The translations under genes were made by a program, and so were the position numbers. A stretch of 64,000 nt of DNA from Bacteroidales bacterium (GTDB taxonomy: Bacteria > Bacteroidota > Bacteroidia > Bacteroidales > UBA932). Positions 1 through 7,754 of the stretch are shown one piece after another (the stretch's first letter is position 1; every line of letters begins with the position of its first letter). The notes beneath the pieces are model-generated. The model worked only from the letters and a program-made list of their open reading frames with translations. It ran no database searches and was not told the DNA's origin. Location: positions 1 through 64,000 of the forward strand of contig JAFZWV010000031.1 of assembly GCA_017617035.1 (NCBI GenBank). The letters are read 5' to 3'.

Positions 1-19
1 ACATCGTGAAATCAAGTAA
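1..19 (+). CDS. rpmG: Ribosomal protein bL33, C-terminal end (partial)
   Basis: Only the last five codons (H-R-E-I-K) and a TAA stop lie in the window. This ending matches the C-terminus of Bacteroidota bL33, and the gene that follows is DUF4295, which usually sits next to rpmB-rpmG in this phylum. The call rests on these few residues plus context. Confidence 0.6.
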
Positions 20-25
20 ATTTTC

Positions 26-31
26 AGGAGG
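26..31 (+). promoter_or_regulatory. Strong Shine-Dalgarno sequence before the DUF4295 gene
   Basis: AGGAGG ends 7 nt before the ATG at 39. Most start codons in this window have no such sequence, and Bacteroidota ribosomes are known to use the anti-SD poorly, so this perfect site stands out. It also fixes the start of the small gene. Confidence 0.7.
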
Positions 32-38
32 ATAAACT

Positions 39-197
39 ATGGCAAAGAAAGCCGTTGCAACATTCGCAGCTAAGGCCGGTGCCAAGAGCATGGTCAAATG
101 CATCCGCATGGAAAAGTCTCCCAAGACCGGTGCATACGTTTTCACCGAGCACCTCGTTGAGGAGTCCAAGGCGAAGGAGTACTTCGAGAAGAAGTAA
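39..197 (+). CDS. DUF4295 family small basic protein
   Basis: This 52-residue protein is lysine-rich, starts MAKKAVATFAAK and has the motif KSPKTGAY followed by a charged C-terminus. It matches the DUF4295 family, found in Bacteroidota directly after the bL28 and bL33 genes and presumed to be ribosome-associated; the exact role is unknown. The start is set by a perfect SD at 26-31. It lies 19 nt after rpmG, and a strong hairpin terminator follows, so it is probably the last gene of the ribosomal operon. Confidence 0.85.
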   Translation: MAKKAVATFAAKAGAKSMVKCIRMEKSPKTGAYVFTEHLVEESKAKEYFEKK

Positions 198-215
198 TTT
201 CCTTTCTCAAAATAG

Positions 216-246
216 AAAAATCCGACGCATTGGCGCCGGATTTTTT
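216..246 (+). terminator. Intrinsic terminator of the rpmG/DUF4295 operon
   Basis: A 13-bp stem (AAAAATCCGACGC against GCGCCGGATTTTT, one mismatch) encloses the loop ATTG and ends in a run of six T. It lies 19 nt after the DUF4295 stop and just before the ftsY promoter. Confidence 0.85.
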
Positions 247-247
247 G

Positions 248-255
248 TATATTTG
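248..255 (+). promoter_or_regulatory. -7 box TATATTTG of ftsY
   Basis: The box matches the Bacteroidota consensus TAnnTTTG. Its last base is 6 nt before the ftsY ATG, so transcription should begin at or next to the start codon, giving a leaderless mRNA. Confidence 0.65.
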
Positions 256-261
256 TAAGCT

Positions 262-1149
262 ATGGCAATGAGTTTCTTCCAGAAAATCGGCAGGGCGATT
301 GCAGGCCGCTCAAGAGTCGACGACGACACCCTCGACGCAATCGAGGAGGCCCTGATCGAATCGGACATGGGTGTGGATACTACCCTCAAGGTCATCGATG
401 CCCTCGAAGAAAGGGTGGCGAAGGATAAATACATGTCCAAGGAAGAGCTGACCCGGATGCTCCGCGAGGAAATCGCCGGCCTGATGGAAGGCGCTACAAA
501 AGAATTCGATCTGAATTCCGCAAAGCCCTATGTAATTCTGGTAGTGGGAGTTAACGGAGTAGGGAAGACAACTACGATTGGTAAACTTGCGCGCAAGTTC
601 GCCGCCGAGGGCCGCAAGGTCGTGCTCGGCGCCGCGGACACTTTCCGCGCGGCTGCAGTAGATCAGATAAGCGTTTGGGCTGAAAGGGCAAACGTCGATA
701 TAGTAAAGCAGCAGATGGGTTCCGACCCGGCGGCCGTAGCGTTCGATACGGTGAAGTCCGCTGCCGCAAAGGGCGCGGACGTCGTCCTTATCGATACGGC
801 GGGCCGCCTCCACAACCGCATCGATCTGATGAACGAGCTCACCAAAATCCGCAACTCCGTCAGGAAAGCAGTCCCTACTGCCCCCAACGAGGTCCTGCTC
901 GTCCTCGACGCCAGCACCGGCCAGAACGCATTCCAGCAGGCGAAAGAATTCGCCCGCGCGACAGACATCACCTCTCTGGCCCTCACCAAAATGGACGGAA
1001 CAGCGAAGGGCGGAGTCGCAGTGGGCCTCGTGGACCAGTTCGGCATTCCCATCCGCTTCCTCGGCGTAGGTGAAGGAATAGACGATATAAAAGATTTCGA
1101 CAGCGAACAATATGTCGCCGCATTGTTTGACGAAAATGAATTAAAATAA
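262..1149 (+). CDS. ftsY: Signal recognition particle receptor FtsY
   Basis: This SRP-family GTPase docks SRP-ribosome complexes at the inner membrane for co-translational insertion. The 295-residue protein is essentially the NG domain: a helical N domain (about 1-85), then the P-loop G96-T103 (GVNGVGKT), DTAGR at 178-182 and TKMDG at 242-246. The long acidic A domain of E. coli FtsY is absent, as in many Bacteroidota. ATG262 is followed by a second in-frame ATG at 268; either could be used, but the promoter box 6 nt upstream favours 262 on a leaderless transcript. A conserved-core hairpin follows the stop. Confidence 0.95.
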   Translation: MAMSFFQKIGRAIAGRSRVDDDTLDAIEEALIESDMGVDTTLKVIDALEERVAKDKYMSKEELTRMLREEIAGLMEGATKEFDLNSAKPYVILVVGVNGVGKTTTIGKLARKFAAEGRKVVLGAADTFRAAAVDQISVWAERANVDIVKQQMGSDPAAVAFDTVKSAAAKGADVVLIDTAGRLHNRIDLMNELTKIRNSVRKAVPTAPNEVLLVLDASTGQNAFQQAKEFARATDITSLALTKMDGTAKGGVAVGLVDQFGIPIRFLGVGEGIDDIKDFDSEQYVAALFDENELK

Positions 1150-1150
1150 T

Positions 1151-1232
1151 GAAAAGGTGAACTGTCCGGAAGCGCCCGTCGCTTCGCGACCCTAATCCGG
1201 GCAAAGGCCGCTTCCGGGCAGTTCACCTTTTC
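1151..1232 (-). repeat. Hairpin element copy A (short form, core reversed)
   Basis: Two 24-nt arms (1151-1174 and 1209-1232) are complementary except for one G-U pair. The 34-nt loop, read on the minus strand, holds TTTGCCCGGATTAGGGTCGC then GAAGCGA, the core seen in six other places in this window. It starts 1 nt after the ftsY stop and precedes pheT. It could end transcription, since the right arm finishes in CCTTTTC, but the loop is too conserved to be only that. Confidence 0.85.
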
Positions 1233-1247
1233 AAAGAAAAATATCAT

Positions 1248-3704
1248 ATGAAGCTAAGTTACAATTGGTTAAAGGATTATCTGAAGTGTGATCTTTCGGT
1301 GCAGCAGATTGCGGAGGCGATGACCTCCATCGGCATCGAAGTCGACGCGGTAGAAGAGACGGAAGTAATCGAAGGCGGCCTCAAGGGCGTCGTGGTGGCT
1401 AAGGTACTTACCTGCGAGCCCCATCCGGATTCCGACCATCTTCACATCACGACCGTCGACGACGGCGGCGCGGAGCCCGTGCAGGTCGTCTGCGGCGCGC
1501 CCAACGTGGCGGCCGGCCAGAAAGTCCTTTTCGCTCAGGTCGGCGCCGTTCTCCCCGGCGACTTCAAGATAAAGAAGTCCAAGATCCGCGGGGTCGAGAG
1601 CCTCGGAATGATCTGCGCCGAAGACGAACTTGGCCTCAGCGAAGACCATGGCGGTATCAAAGTCCTGCCCGAGGACGCCCTGGTCGGCACCCCCGCGAAG
1701 GAGTACCTTGGGATCGAGACCCAGGCCGTGATCGAGTACGAAATCACCGCCAACAGGGTGGACGCAGCGTCCCATTGGGGCGTCGCCCGCGACCTGTACG
1801 CATACCTCAAGCTCCGCGGGATTCCGTGCGAGCTGCATAAACCGGAGGTCGAGCAGGCTTTCGCCGCGCTTCCGCGCGAAAAGGGCGGACGTGGTCTCAA
1901 AGTCCAGGTCGTGGACCCGTCTGGAGCACCGCGCTACTGCGGCCTCACCATCCGCGGCCTCAAGGTCGGCCCGTCCCCGAAGTGGATGCAGGACCGTCTG
2001 ATCGCCATCGGCAGCCGCCCGATCAACAATATCGTCGACATCTCGAACTACGTCCTCTTCGAGCTCGGCCAGCCCCTCCATACCTTCGACGCCGACAAGG
2101 TCGCCGGGCAGACGGTAGTGGTCCGCCGTGCCGCCGAAGGCGAACCGATCAAGACGCTCGACGGCGTGGACCGCAAGCTGCGCGCGACCGACATGGTCAT
2201 AGCAAATCCCGAGGGCCCCATGTGTATCGCCGGTGTGTTCGGAGGCGAGGAGAGCGGAGTTACCGACGCGACCGTGAACCTGTTCATCGAGGGCGCGTAC
2301 TTCGATCCGGGCAGCATACGCAAGACCAGCAAGAGCCAGCAGCTTCAGACCGACGCGTCATTCCGCTATGAGCGCGGTGCAGACCCCGACATGGCTCTTT
2401 TCGGCCTTAAGAGGGCAGCCGTTCTCGCGGTGGAGCTGGCAGGCGGCCAGGTCTCCGGCGAGCTGTTCGAAAGCTATCCGAACCCGGTAGAACGCGCGAA
2501 GATCGAGCTTGACTACGACCGTATCCAGGCCTTCATCGGCAAGCAGATAGGCGCAGAGACGATAGATACCATCCTCGCTGCCCTGCAGTACGAATTCCTT
2601 TCACGCGAGGGCTCGAAGGTGACCGTGGCCGCGCCGCTTTACATGGTCGATGTCACCCGCGAGTGCGACGTCGTAGAGGAAATCCTCCGTATCTACGGCT
2701 ACGACAACATCGACCTGCCGAAGCACATGAAAATGTCGGTCAATGCGACTCCTTCGCCGGAGCCGGAAGCCGTCAGGAATTCCATCTCGAACTTCCTCGC
2801 AGCCAACGGTTTCGTCGAGACCATGAACAACTCCATCACCAAGAGCGACTACTATGAGGGCCTCCAGACCTTCCCGGCAGACCATACAGTAAGGATAGTC
2901 AATCCTCTGAGCCAGGACCTGAACGCCATGAGGCAGACCCTCATCTTGAATGCTCTGGAGGTTATAGCCTATAACGCCAACCGTCAGATGAGCTCCGTCA
3001 AGATTTTCGAGTATGGCTCTGTCTATCAGAGACTTCCCGAAAAGAGCGGAGAGACTCTCGAGGGTTATGAAGAGCATACCAACTTCTGCCTCGCCATCTC
3101 CGGAACTCCCGAGAAGTCGTGGAACCTCGCACCCAGAAAGAGCGATTTCTTCGCCCTGAAGGGTTATCTCGAGCTCCTTCTGGCCCGTTATGGTGTTGAC
3201 CTCTATCAGATGTGGACAGATGCCGCACCTTCCGATATCTTCTCGGAGGGCGTAATCTATAAACTTCCCGGCCAGGGCAAGCAGCTGGCTGTTCTCGGAA
3301 CGGTAAATCCCGCTCTAGCGAAAAAGTTCGGCGTGAAACAGCCCGTTTTCGTATGCGAAATCGATTGGCCGGCTTTCTTCACACTTATCAAGCGCGGAAA
3401 AGTTGCCTTCAAGGAACTTCCTAAATTCCCTGAGGTTCGCCGTGACCTGGCTCTTCTTCTCGACGAGTCGGTTTCCTACGCAGACCTGCGCGCTACCGCC
3501 TTCAAGCAGTCCAGGAAACTGCTCAAGTCGGTTTCGCTGTTCGACGTCTACAGGGGAGACAAGATTCCCGAGGGTAAGAAACAGTATGCGCTGGGATTCG
3601 TGCTTCAGGATCTGGAGAAGACCCTTACAGACCAGGATGTCGAGAGGGTGATGGATGGCATACTTAATGCATTCAAGAACAACTTCGGAGCCCAGTTGAG
3701 GTAG
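1248..3704 (+). CDS. pheT: Phenylalanine-tRNA ligase beta subunit
   Basis: The beta chain of the (alpha-beta)2 PheRS, which charges tRNA-Phe. At 818 residues it has the usual bacterial length. The order of parts is as expected: N-terminal MKLSYNWLKDYL, a tRNA-binding EMAP-like domain (about 40-150), the B3/B4 editing region, the B5 region with RYERGADP, the catalytic-like core, and a C-terminal anticodon-binding FDX-ACB domain containing KFPEVRRDLAL. pheS is not adjacent. The gene follows hairpin copy A, and the next gene begins 3 nt after its stop, which suggests co-transcription. Confidence 0.97.
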   Translation: MKLSYNWLKDYLKCDLSVQQIAEAMTSIGIEVDAVEETEVIEGGLKGVVVAKVLTCEPHPDSDHLHITTVDDGGAEPVQVVCGAPNVAAGQKVLFAQVGAVLPGDFKIKKSKIRGVESLGMICAEDELGLSEDHGGIKVLPEDALVGTPAKEYLGIETQAVIEYEITANRVDAASHWGVARDLYAYLKLRGIPCELHKPEVEQAFAALPREKGGRGLKVQVVDPSGAPRYCGLTIRGLKVGPSPKWMQDRLIAIGSRPINNIVDISNYVLFELGQPLHTFDADKVAGQTVVVRRAAEGEPIKTLDGVDRKLRATDMVIANPEGPMCIAGVFGGEESGVTDATVNLFIEGAYFDPGSIRKTSKSQQLQTDASFRYERGADPDMALFGLKRAAVLAVELAGGQVSGELFESYPNPVERAKIELDYDRIQAFIGKQIGAETIDTILAALQYEFLSREGSKVTVAAPLYMVDVTRECDVVEEILRIYGYDNIDLPKHMKMSVNATPSPEPEAVRNSISNFLAANGFVETMNNSITKSDYYEGLQTFPADHTVRIVNPLSQDLNAMRQTLILNALEVIAYNANRQMSSVKIFEYGSVYQRLPEKSGETLEGYEEHTNFCLAISGTPEKSWNLAPRKSDFFALKGYLELLLARYGVDLYQMWTDAAPSDIFSEGVIYKLPGQGKQLAVLGTVNPALAKKFGVKQPVFVCEIDWPAFFTLIKRGKVAFKELPKFPEVRRDLALLLDESVSYADLRATAFKQSRKLLKSVSLFDVYRGDKIPEGKKQYALGFVLQDLEKTLTDQDVERVMDGILNAFKNNFGAQLR

Positions 3705-3707
3705 TAT

Positions 3708-4457
3708 ATGAAGATTCGTCCGTTAGTCCTGCTCGTTCTTGTCCTTGCGATCGCATCGTGCGCGCGCAAGGCGCGAGTGATACCGGCCGCCACCATGTCG
3801 GACATTTATGCCGACATGTTCATGGCGGACCAGTGGCTCTCGCAGAACCCGCGCGCCCGACGAGTCGCCGACACCTCCAACTTCTACGCTCCAATCTTCG
3901 ATAAATACGGTTACACGGTCGAGGACTACGACGCTACCGTAAGGCATTACCTTCGCAAGCCTGACAAATATGCCAAGATACTTAAGGCGGCGGGCGCCAA
4001 ACTGAACAGGCAGGCAAAGCGGCTTCAGGCAATCGAGGATGCGGCCCAAAAGATAGTCAAGTTTTCGCCCTATCAGCCTTCGTATTTCCGCTACGACACC
4101 CTTCGCTTCAAGGACGATACCCTTGGCCTCTGGCCAAACGACTCGTCGTTTAAACCTGAGCCGCTTTTGGACAGCCTATTGCTCAAACTGGATTCGCTCC
4201 GTTTCCCTATAGACACCCTTAAGGCCGCTGCGGATACTATCGCTCCGAGCGCCCCTTCTGTCATACCGAGCGCCCCTTCTGTCATTCCGAGCGAAGCGAA
4301 GGAATCCCCAAAAGACACAACAATTAAAGAACAAAAATATGGACAAGAAAAGCATCCTAAAAAAGTGTTTCTCATTCATGGATCTGACGACGCTGCGCAT
4401 CGAAGACACTCCGACGTACGTGAAGTCCCTGGTGGACAAAGTGAACCTGCTCGTTAA
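3708..4457 (+). CDS. DUF4296 lipoprotein with repeat-derived C-terminus
   Basis: A 249-residue lipoprotein (signal peptide, cysteine in IASCARKA) with an N-terminal DUF4296 domain (about 25-115); the function of that family is unknown. From about residue 180 the sequence is low complexity, with SAPSVIP repeats made by a 21-bp duplication, then VIPSEAKES encoded by a dispersed repeat at 4280-4306. After that the frame runs 119 nt into deoC and gives a basic tail of unlikely function. I infer that the repeat inserted near the original stop and shifted reading into the next gene. The N-terminal part is well supported; the tail is not. Confidence 0.75.
   Translation: MKIRPLVLLVLVLAIASCARKARVIPAATMSDIYADMFMADQWLSQNPRARRVADTSNFYAPIFDKYGYTVEDYDATVRHYLRKPDKYAKILKAAGAKLNRQAKRLQAIEDAAQKIVKFSPYQPSYFRYDTLRFKDDTLGLWPNDSSFKPEPLLDSLLLKLDSLRFPIDTLKAAADTIAPSAPSVIPSAPSVIPSEAKESPKDTTIKEQKYGQEKHPKKVFLIHGSDDAAHRRHSDVREVPGGQSEPAR
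4245..4306 (+). repeat. 21-bp tandem duplication joined to a dispersed GAGCGAAGCGAAGGA repeat
   Basis: Two 21-bp units start at 4245 and 4266 (CCGAGCGCCCCTTC and so on); a third CCGAGCG at 4287 leads into the dispersed repeat (TGTCATTCCGAGC then GAAGCGAAGGAATC, 4280-4306). Because 21 is a multiple of three, the coding frame is kept. The same dispersed repeat occurs at 40524-40550 and, reversed, at 40839-40865. Confidence 0.85.
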
Positions 4458-5121
4458 GGAGTATCCGGATTACCCGCTTCCCGCATCTATCTGCGTCTAT
4501 CCCAATTTCGCTTCTGTAGTAAGGGACAACCGTCCTTCAAAGGACCTCCATGTCACCTGCGTGGCTGGATGCTTCCCGGCTTCCCAGAGTTTCCTCGAGG
4601 TGAAGGTCCGCGAGGTTGAGCTTGCAATCGAGAACGGAGCCGACGAAATCGATATCGTTCTTGCCCTCAACTCCTTCCTCGAAGGAGGCGATGCAGAAGA
4701 AGCCCGCCGCGAAATCCGCGAAATCCGCAAGGTCTGCAAAGGCGTAGTCCTCAAGGTCATCCTCGAGACCGGCGTTCTGAAGACCCCCGAACTCATCAAG
4801 AAGGCCTCCATGCTTGCCATGGAAGAAGGCGCAGACTTCATCAAGACCTCTACCGGAAAGGTGGCAGTCAACGCTACCCCCGAGGCCGCCGAAGTAATGT
4901 GCGAAGCCATCAAGGAGTTCTACGCGAAGACAGGCCGCAAGGTCGGTTTCAAGGCCGCCGGCGGAGTTTCTACCGCTGAAGAGGCTCTTCAGTACTATGA
5001 GATAGGTGAGCGCATACTCGGACCCGAGTGGATGAACAAAGACCTCTTCAGGTTCGGAGTCAGCCGTCTGGGCAACTCCCTGATGAGCGCCATCGAAGGT
5101 AAAGAAATCAAGTTCTTCTAG
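4339..5121 (+). CDS. deoC: Deoxyribose-phosphate aldolase
   Basis: The enzyme cleaves 2-deoxyribose 5-phosphate to glyceraldehyde 3-phosphate and acetaldehyde in deoxynucleoside catabolism. This 260-residue class I aldolase has the TIM-barrel signatures [10 protein letters not shown], the Schiff-base lysine in FIKTSTGK and the second lysine in VGFKAAGGV. The start MDKKSILKK lies inside the tail of the upstream DUF4296 frame (119-nt overlap), but it is the natural start for the family and should be trusted over that tail. The GH130 gene follows after 2 nt. Confidence 0.95.
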   Translation: MDKKSILKKCFSFMDLTTLRIEDTPTYVKSLVDKVNLLVKEYPDYPLPASICVYPNFASVVRDNRPSKDLHVTCVAGCFPASQSFLEVKVREVELAIENGADEIDIVLALNSFLEGGDAEEARREIREIRKVCKGVVLKVILETGVLKTPELIKKASMLAMEEGADFIKTSTGKVAVNATPEAAEVMCEAIKEFYAKTGRKVGFKAAGGVSTAEEALQYYEIGERILGPEWMNKDLFRFGVSRLGNSLMSAIEGKEIKFF

Positions 5122-5123
5122 TT

Positions 5124-6089
5124 ATGAATATTCCTTGGGAAGACAGACCGGCCGGCTGTAAAGACACTCTGTGGCGTTACAGCGCAAATCCGGTAATTCC
5201 GCGCGACCTTCTGCCGGACAGCAACAGCATATTCAACTCCGCGGTCGTTCCTTACGGAAAGGGCTTCGCCGGAGTATTCCGTGTCGACGACAAAAACCGC
5301 AGGATGACACTCCATGTCGGTTTTTCGGCCGACGGCATCAAATGGGACATCAAGCCCGAGACCATCAAGTTCGAGGGCGCGGATCCCGAGATAGGGGAGT
5401 GGGTCTATGGTTACGACCCGCGCGTTGCCTGCATCGAAGGCCGGTATTATGTGACATGGTGCAACGGTTACCATGGCCCTACCATCGGCGTCGCATGGAC
5501 AGACGATTTCAAGACCTTCCACCAGCTCGAGAACGCATTCCTGCCCTATAACCGCAACGGCGTGCTCTTCCCCAGGAAGATAGGCGGCCGTTTCGCCATG
5601 CTCTCACGCCCGTCGGACACCGGCCACACCGCCTTCGGAGATATCTTCTACAGCGAGTCGCCGGACCTGGAGCTCTGGGGTCGTCACCGTCATGTCATGG
5701 CGCCGGCGCCGTTTGAGCAGAGTGCCTGGCAGTGCATGAAGATAGGCGCCGGCCCGGTGCCGATTGAGACCCCGGAAGGCTGGCTGCTTCTGTACCATGG
5801 CGTTCTCCGTTCCTGCAACGGCTACGTCTACGCCTTCGGCAGCGCCCTTCTCGACCTCGAGCAGCCCTGGAAGGTGCTCGCCCGCAGCGGCCAGTACCTC
5901 ATCAGCCCCCGCGAGATTTATGAGCTCACGGGCGATGTCCCGAATGTGACCTTCCCGTGCGCCGCGCTCCATGACCCCGATACCGGCCGCATCGCCGTCT
6001 ACTACGGCTGCGCCGACACCGTCACCGGCCTCGCCTTCGGATATATTCCCGAAATCGTGGAGTTCACGAAACGGACGAACATACTATAA
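5124..6089 (+). CDS. Glycoside hydrolase family 130 phosphorylase
   Basis: A 321-residue five-bladed beta-propeller enzyme of family GH130, whose members phosphorolyse beta-1,2- or beta-1,4-mannosides to mannose 1-phosphate. The catalytic-acid motif GYDPR (D98) is intact, along with [13 protein letters not shown] and a phosphate-site region rich in H and R (LYHGV about residue 223). There is no signal peptide, so the enzyme is cytoplasmic. It begins 2 nt after deoC and is probably in the same operon. Substrate specificity cannot be read from the sequence. Confidence 0.88.
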   Translation: MNIPWEDRPAGCKDTLWRYSANPVIPRDLLPDSNSIFNSAVVPYGKGFAGVFRVDDKNRRMTLHVGFSADGIKWDIKPETIKFEGADPEIGEWVYGYDPRVACIEGRYYVTWCNGYHGPTIGVAWTDDFKTFHQLENAFLPYNRNGVLFPRKIGGRFAMLSRPSDTGHTAFGDIFYSESPDLELWGRHRHVMAPAPFEQSAWQCMKIGAGPVPIETPEGWLLLYHGVLRSCNGYVYAFGSALLDLEQPWKVLARSGQYLISPREIYELTGDVPNVTFPCAALHDPDTGRIAVYYGCADTVTGLAFGYIPEIVEFTKRTNIL

Positions 6090-6111
6090 TAGTATATAAG
6101 AAAAAGGAAGT

Positions 6112-6144
6112 GCGAGATTTCGTCGCTGCGCTCCGACGTCTCGC
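6112..6144. repeat. REP-like hairpin after the GH130 gene
   Basis: GCGAGA and GTCG pair with CGAC and TCTCGC around the loop CTGCGCTC. The minus strand reads GGAGCGCAGCGACGAAATCT, which resembles in form, but is not identical to, the GAGCGAAGCGAAGGA repeat elsewhere in the window. Confidence 0.55.
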
Positions 6145-6171
6145 CTCTCCGCGAGCAATCAGCAGACTTTC

Positions 6172-6196
6172 GGGCGGCATTGCCGCCCTGTTTTTG
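6172..6196 (+). terminator. Terminator for the deoC-GH130 transcript
   Basis: A 7-bp GC stem (GGGCGGC, loop ATT, GCCGCCC) is followed by TGTTTTTG, about 80 nt after the GH130 stop. Confidence 0.65.
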
Positions 6197-6252
6197 TTGC
6201 TGAACATTCACAGGCGAGAGCTAGCTTTCGCCTGTGAACGCTCAACAACAAA
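6190..6252. repeat. Large imperfect palindrome centred on AGCTAGCT
   Basis: CACAGGCGAGAGCT pairs with AGCTTTCGCCTGTG, and the symmetry extends outward through TTGTTG and CAACAA with a few mismatches. It lies between the converging GH130 and tRNA-Ser genes. The role is unknown; it may be a two-way terminator. Confidence 0.6.
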
Positions 6253-6276
6253 AGCGCCGCACTATCGTGCGACGCT
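6250..6276 (-). terminator. Terminator of tRNA-Ser (minus strand)
   Basis: On the minus strand AGCGTCGCAC, loop GATA and GTGCGGCGCT form a 10-bp stem (one mismatch or wobble) followed by TTTTG. It lies about 20 nt after the tRNA 3' end. Confidence 0.7.
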
Positions 6277-6296
6277 TGTCTGCAGATTGCATTGCG

Positions 6297-6384
6297 CGGA
6301 GAGAGCGAGATTCGAACTCGCGATACCCTTTTGGGGTACACACGCTTTCCAGGCGTGCCTCTTCAGCCACTCGAGCATCTCTCC
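6297..6384 (-). tRNA. tRNA-Ser(GGA)
   Basis: An 88-nt class II tRNA. The acceptor GGAGAGA pairs with TCTCTCC, the discriminator is G, the anticodon loop is CTGGAAA with anticodon GGA, there is a long variable arm, and the T arm contains GTTCGAATC. No CCA is encoded. A -7 box lies 15 nt upstream on the minus strand. Confidence 0.95.
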
Positions 6385-6399
6385 ATGTGAAAAGGACTG

Positions 6400-6407
6400 C
6401 AAATATA
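6400..6407 (-). promoter_or_regulatory. -7 box TATATTTG of tRNA-Ser
   Basis: A perfect TAnnTTTG match on the minus strand, ending 15 nt before the tRNA 5' end. Confidence 0.65.
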
Positions 6408-6488
6408 AGACGATTTTTCAAGTATCCCAAAATAATTGCAACTATCTGGTATAAACGTGCATCTATAATAAGGTGTAAATTTTTTTAC

Positions 6489-6496
6489 TATCTTTG
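6489..6496 (+). promoter_or_regulatory. -7 box TATCTTTG of the lipoprotein gene at 6531
   Basis: A perfect TAnnTTTG match, 34 nt before the ATG, so this gene has a normal 5' leader. No clear -33 TTG is visible at the usual distance. Confidence 0.6.
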
Positions 6497-6530
6497 CGCC
6501 GGTTTTGAAACTTATAGTTCAATTTATATT

Positions 6531-7754
6531 ATGAAAAAGGTATTTATGCTTTTAGCTGCAGTGGCCTGCATAGCAGTGTCCTGCAAGAAGGAAGTTAAAG
6601 GACCCGTCCTTACTCCCGATCAGAACAAGACTACTCTTGACGAAACTATGTCTAAGGCTGTCGAGCTTCTCGAAGTTGAGAACTGGCAGGAAACAGCTGA
6701 CCTTATCACCGCATCTGCAGTCGCTCTCGAAAACGTAGAGCCTGACCAGAGCGTTAAAAGCTGGATTGAGGGTATTGAGGATTCTTGGATGAAGGAAGAA
6801 GGCGGCGTAACCGTTACTACCATCAACCTCGAAGACCTTAAGGGCGCCCTTACAGCAGGTGACTCTCTGAGCGTTGCTTCCGCTAACGATCTCAGCCTGA
6901 GCTACAATCTTGAAGATGGCAGCGCAGTCGTGGCTAAGATGAACGTCAAGAACTCCAAGACTACTCTCCTTACCGATGAGTACTATACCTACTATGATGC
7001 CGAAGGCAAGTATGTCGAAGAAGGTATCCTCAGGGATCAGACCTATCTTATCGTTCCCGCCCTTCTCGAGGCTAACGTTACTGCCGCTGGCAAGAAGGCC
7101 GCAAACGTAAAGATCACCACCGACCTCAGCATCGCAGGTGACGTACCCGCTATCACTGACAAGATGTCTGCAACTGCAACCGTCAGCGCCGGCAGCTACA
7201 CTTTCGCTGTTACCCGTGCTAAGTACTCCAACACCGAGGTTGCTCTCGACGCTTCCATCAAGTATGGTAAGACCACCGTCGTCGCTGCTAAGTTCGAGGC
7301 TAAGGGTAAGATCGAAGGCGAGGGTCAGGAAATCGATCCTTTTTCTTCTACCGGTAAAGTCAACGCATCATTCTCCGTCCTTGACAATGTCGTCCTTAAG
7401 GGTAGCCTCGATTGGACCGCTTACATGGAGCTCTCAAAACAGGAGTTTGAATCCACCGAGGAAGGAGTCAAGGCAGTTTGCGCCGCTCTCGAGAAGATCG
7501 TCAACCTTACTCTCTACATCCAGAACACCGCTCAGGCTAAGCTTGGTTTCGAGGCTATCGAGTACACCGACGTAGAGGAACCTTATTGGGCCTGGATCCC
7601 CGTCGTTCGCTTCGAGGATGGTTCGCAGTACGCTCTTCCTGAGGAGTTCTTCAACCCTGAAGGCTTCCCTAAGACCATGGAGGCTGTAGAGAAGGCCCTT
7701 GGTGAACTCCAGGCTTTCCTTGGTGGCCCTGAGGCTGAGGAGCTTGAGAAGTAA
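6531..7754 (+). CDS. Secreted lipoprotein of unknown function
   Basis: A 407-residue protein with a lipoprotein signal peptide (cysteine in AVSCKKE, about residue 18). The mature part starts with an acidic helical region, then long alternating stretches rich in S, T, V and A that suggest beta structure, and an acidic C-terminus. I do not recognise the family. ATG6531 is chosen over upstream in-frame starts because it gives the signal peptide and lies 34 nt after a promoter box; the upstream frame crosses the tRNA. The start of the TonB-dependent receptor overlaps its 3' end by 11 nt. Confidence 0.8.
   Translation: MKKVFMLLAAVACIAVSCKKEVKGPVLTPDQNKTTLDETMSKAVELLEVENWQETADLITASAVALENVEPDQSVKSWIEGIEDSWMKEEGGVTVTTINLEDLKGALTAGDSLSVASANDLSLSYNLEDGSAVVAKMNVKNSKTTLLTDEYYTYYDAEGKYVEEGILRDQTYLIVPALLEANVTAAGKKAANVKITTDLSIAGDVPAITDKMSATATVSAGSYTFAVTRAKYSNTEVALDASIKYGKTTVVAAKFEAKGKIEGEGQEIDPFSSTGKVNASFSVLDNVVLKGSLDWTAYMELSKQEFESTEEGVKAVCAALEKIVNLTLYIQNTAQAKLGFEAIEYTDVEEPYWAWIPVVRFEDGSQYALPEEFFNPEGFPKTMEAVEKALGELQAFLGGPEAEELEK

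Noticed and set aside
310..1110. A 266-residue minus-strand open frame opposite ftsY
   Set aside because: It is antisense to a well-conserved GTPase and lacks any motif.
6297..6384. tRNA-Ser as an att site of an integrated island
   Set aside because: I found no integrase gene and no second copy of the tRNA 3' end in the window.
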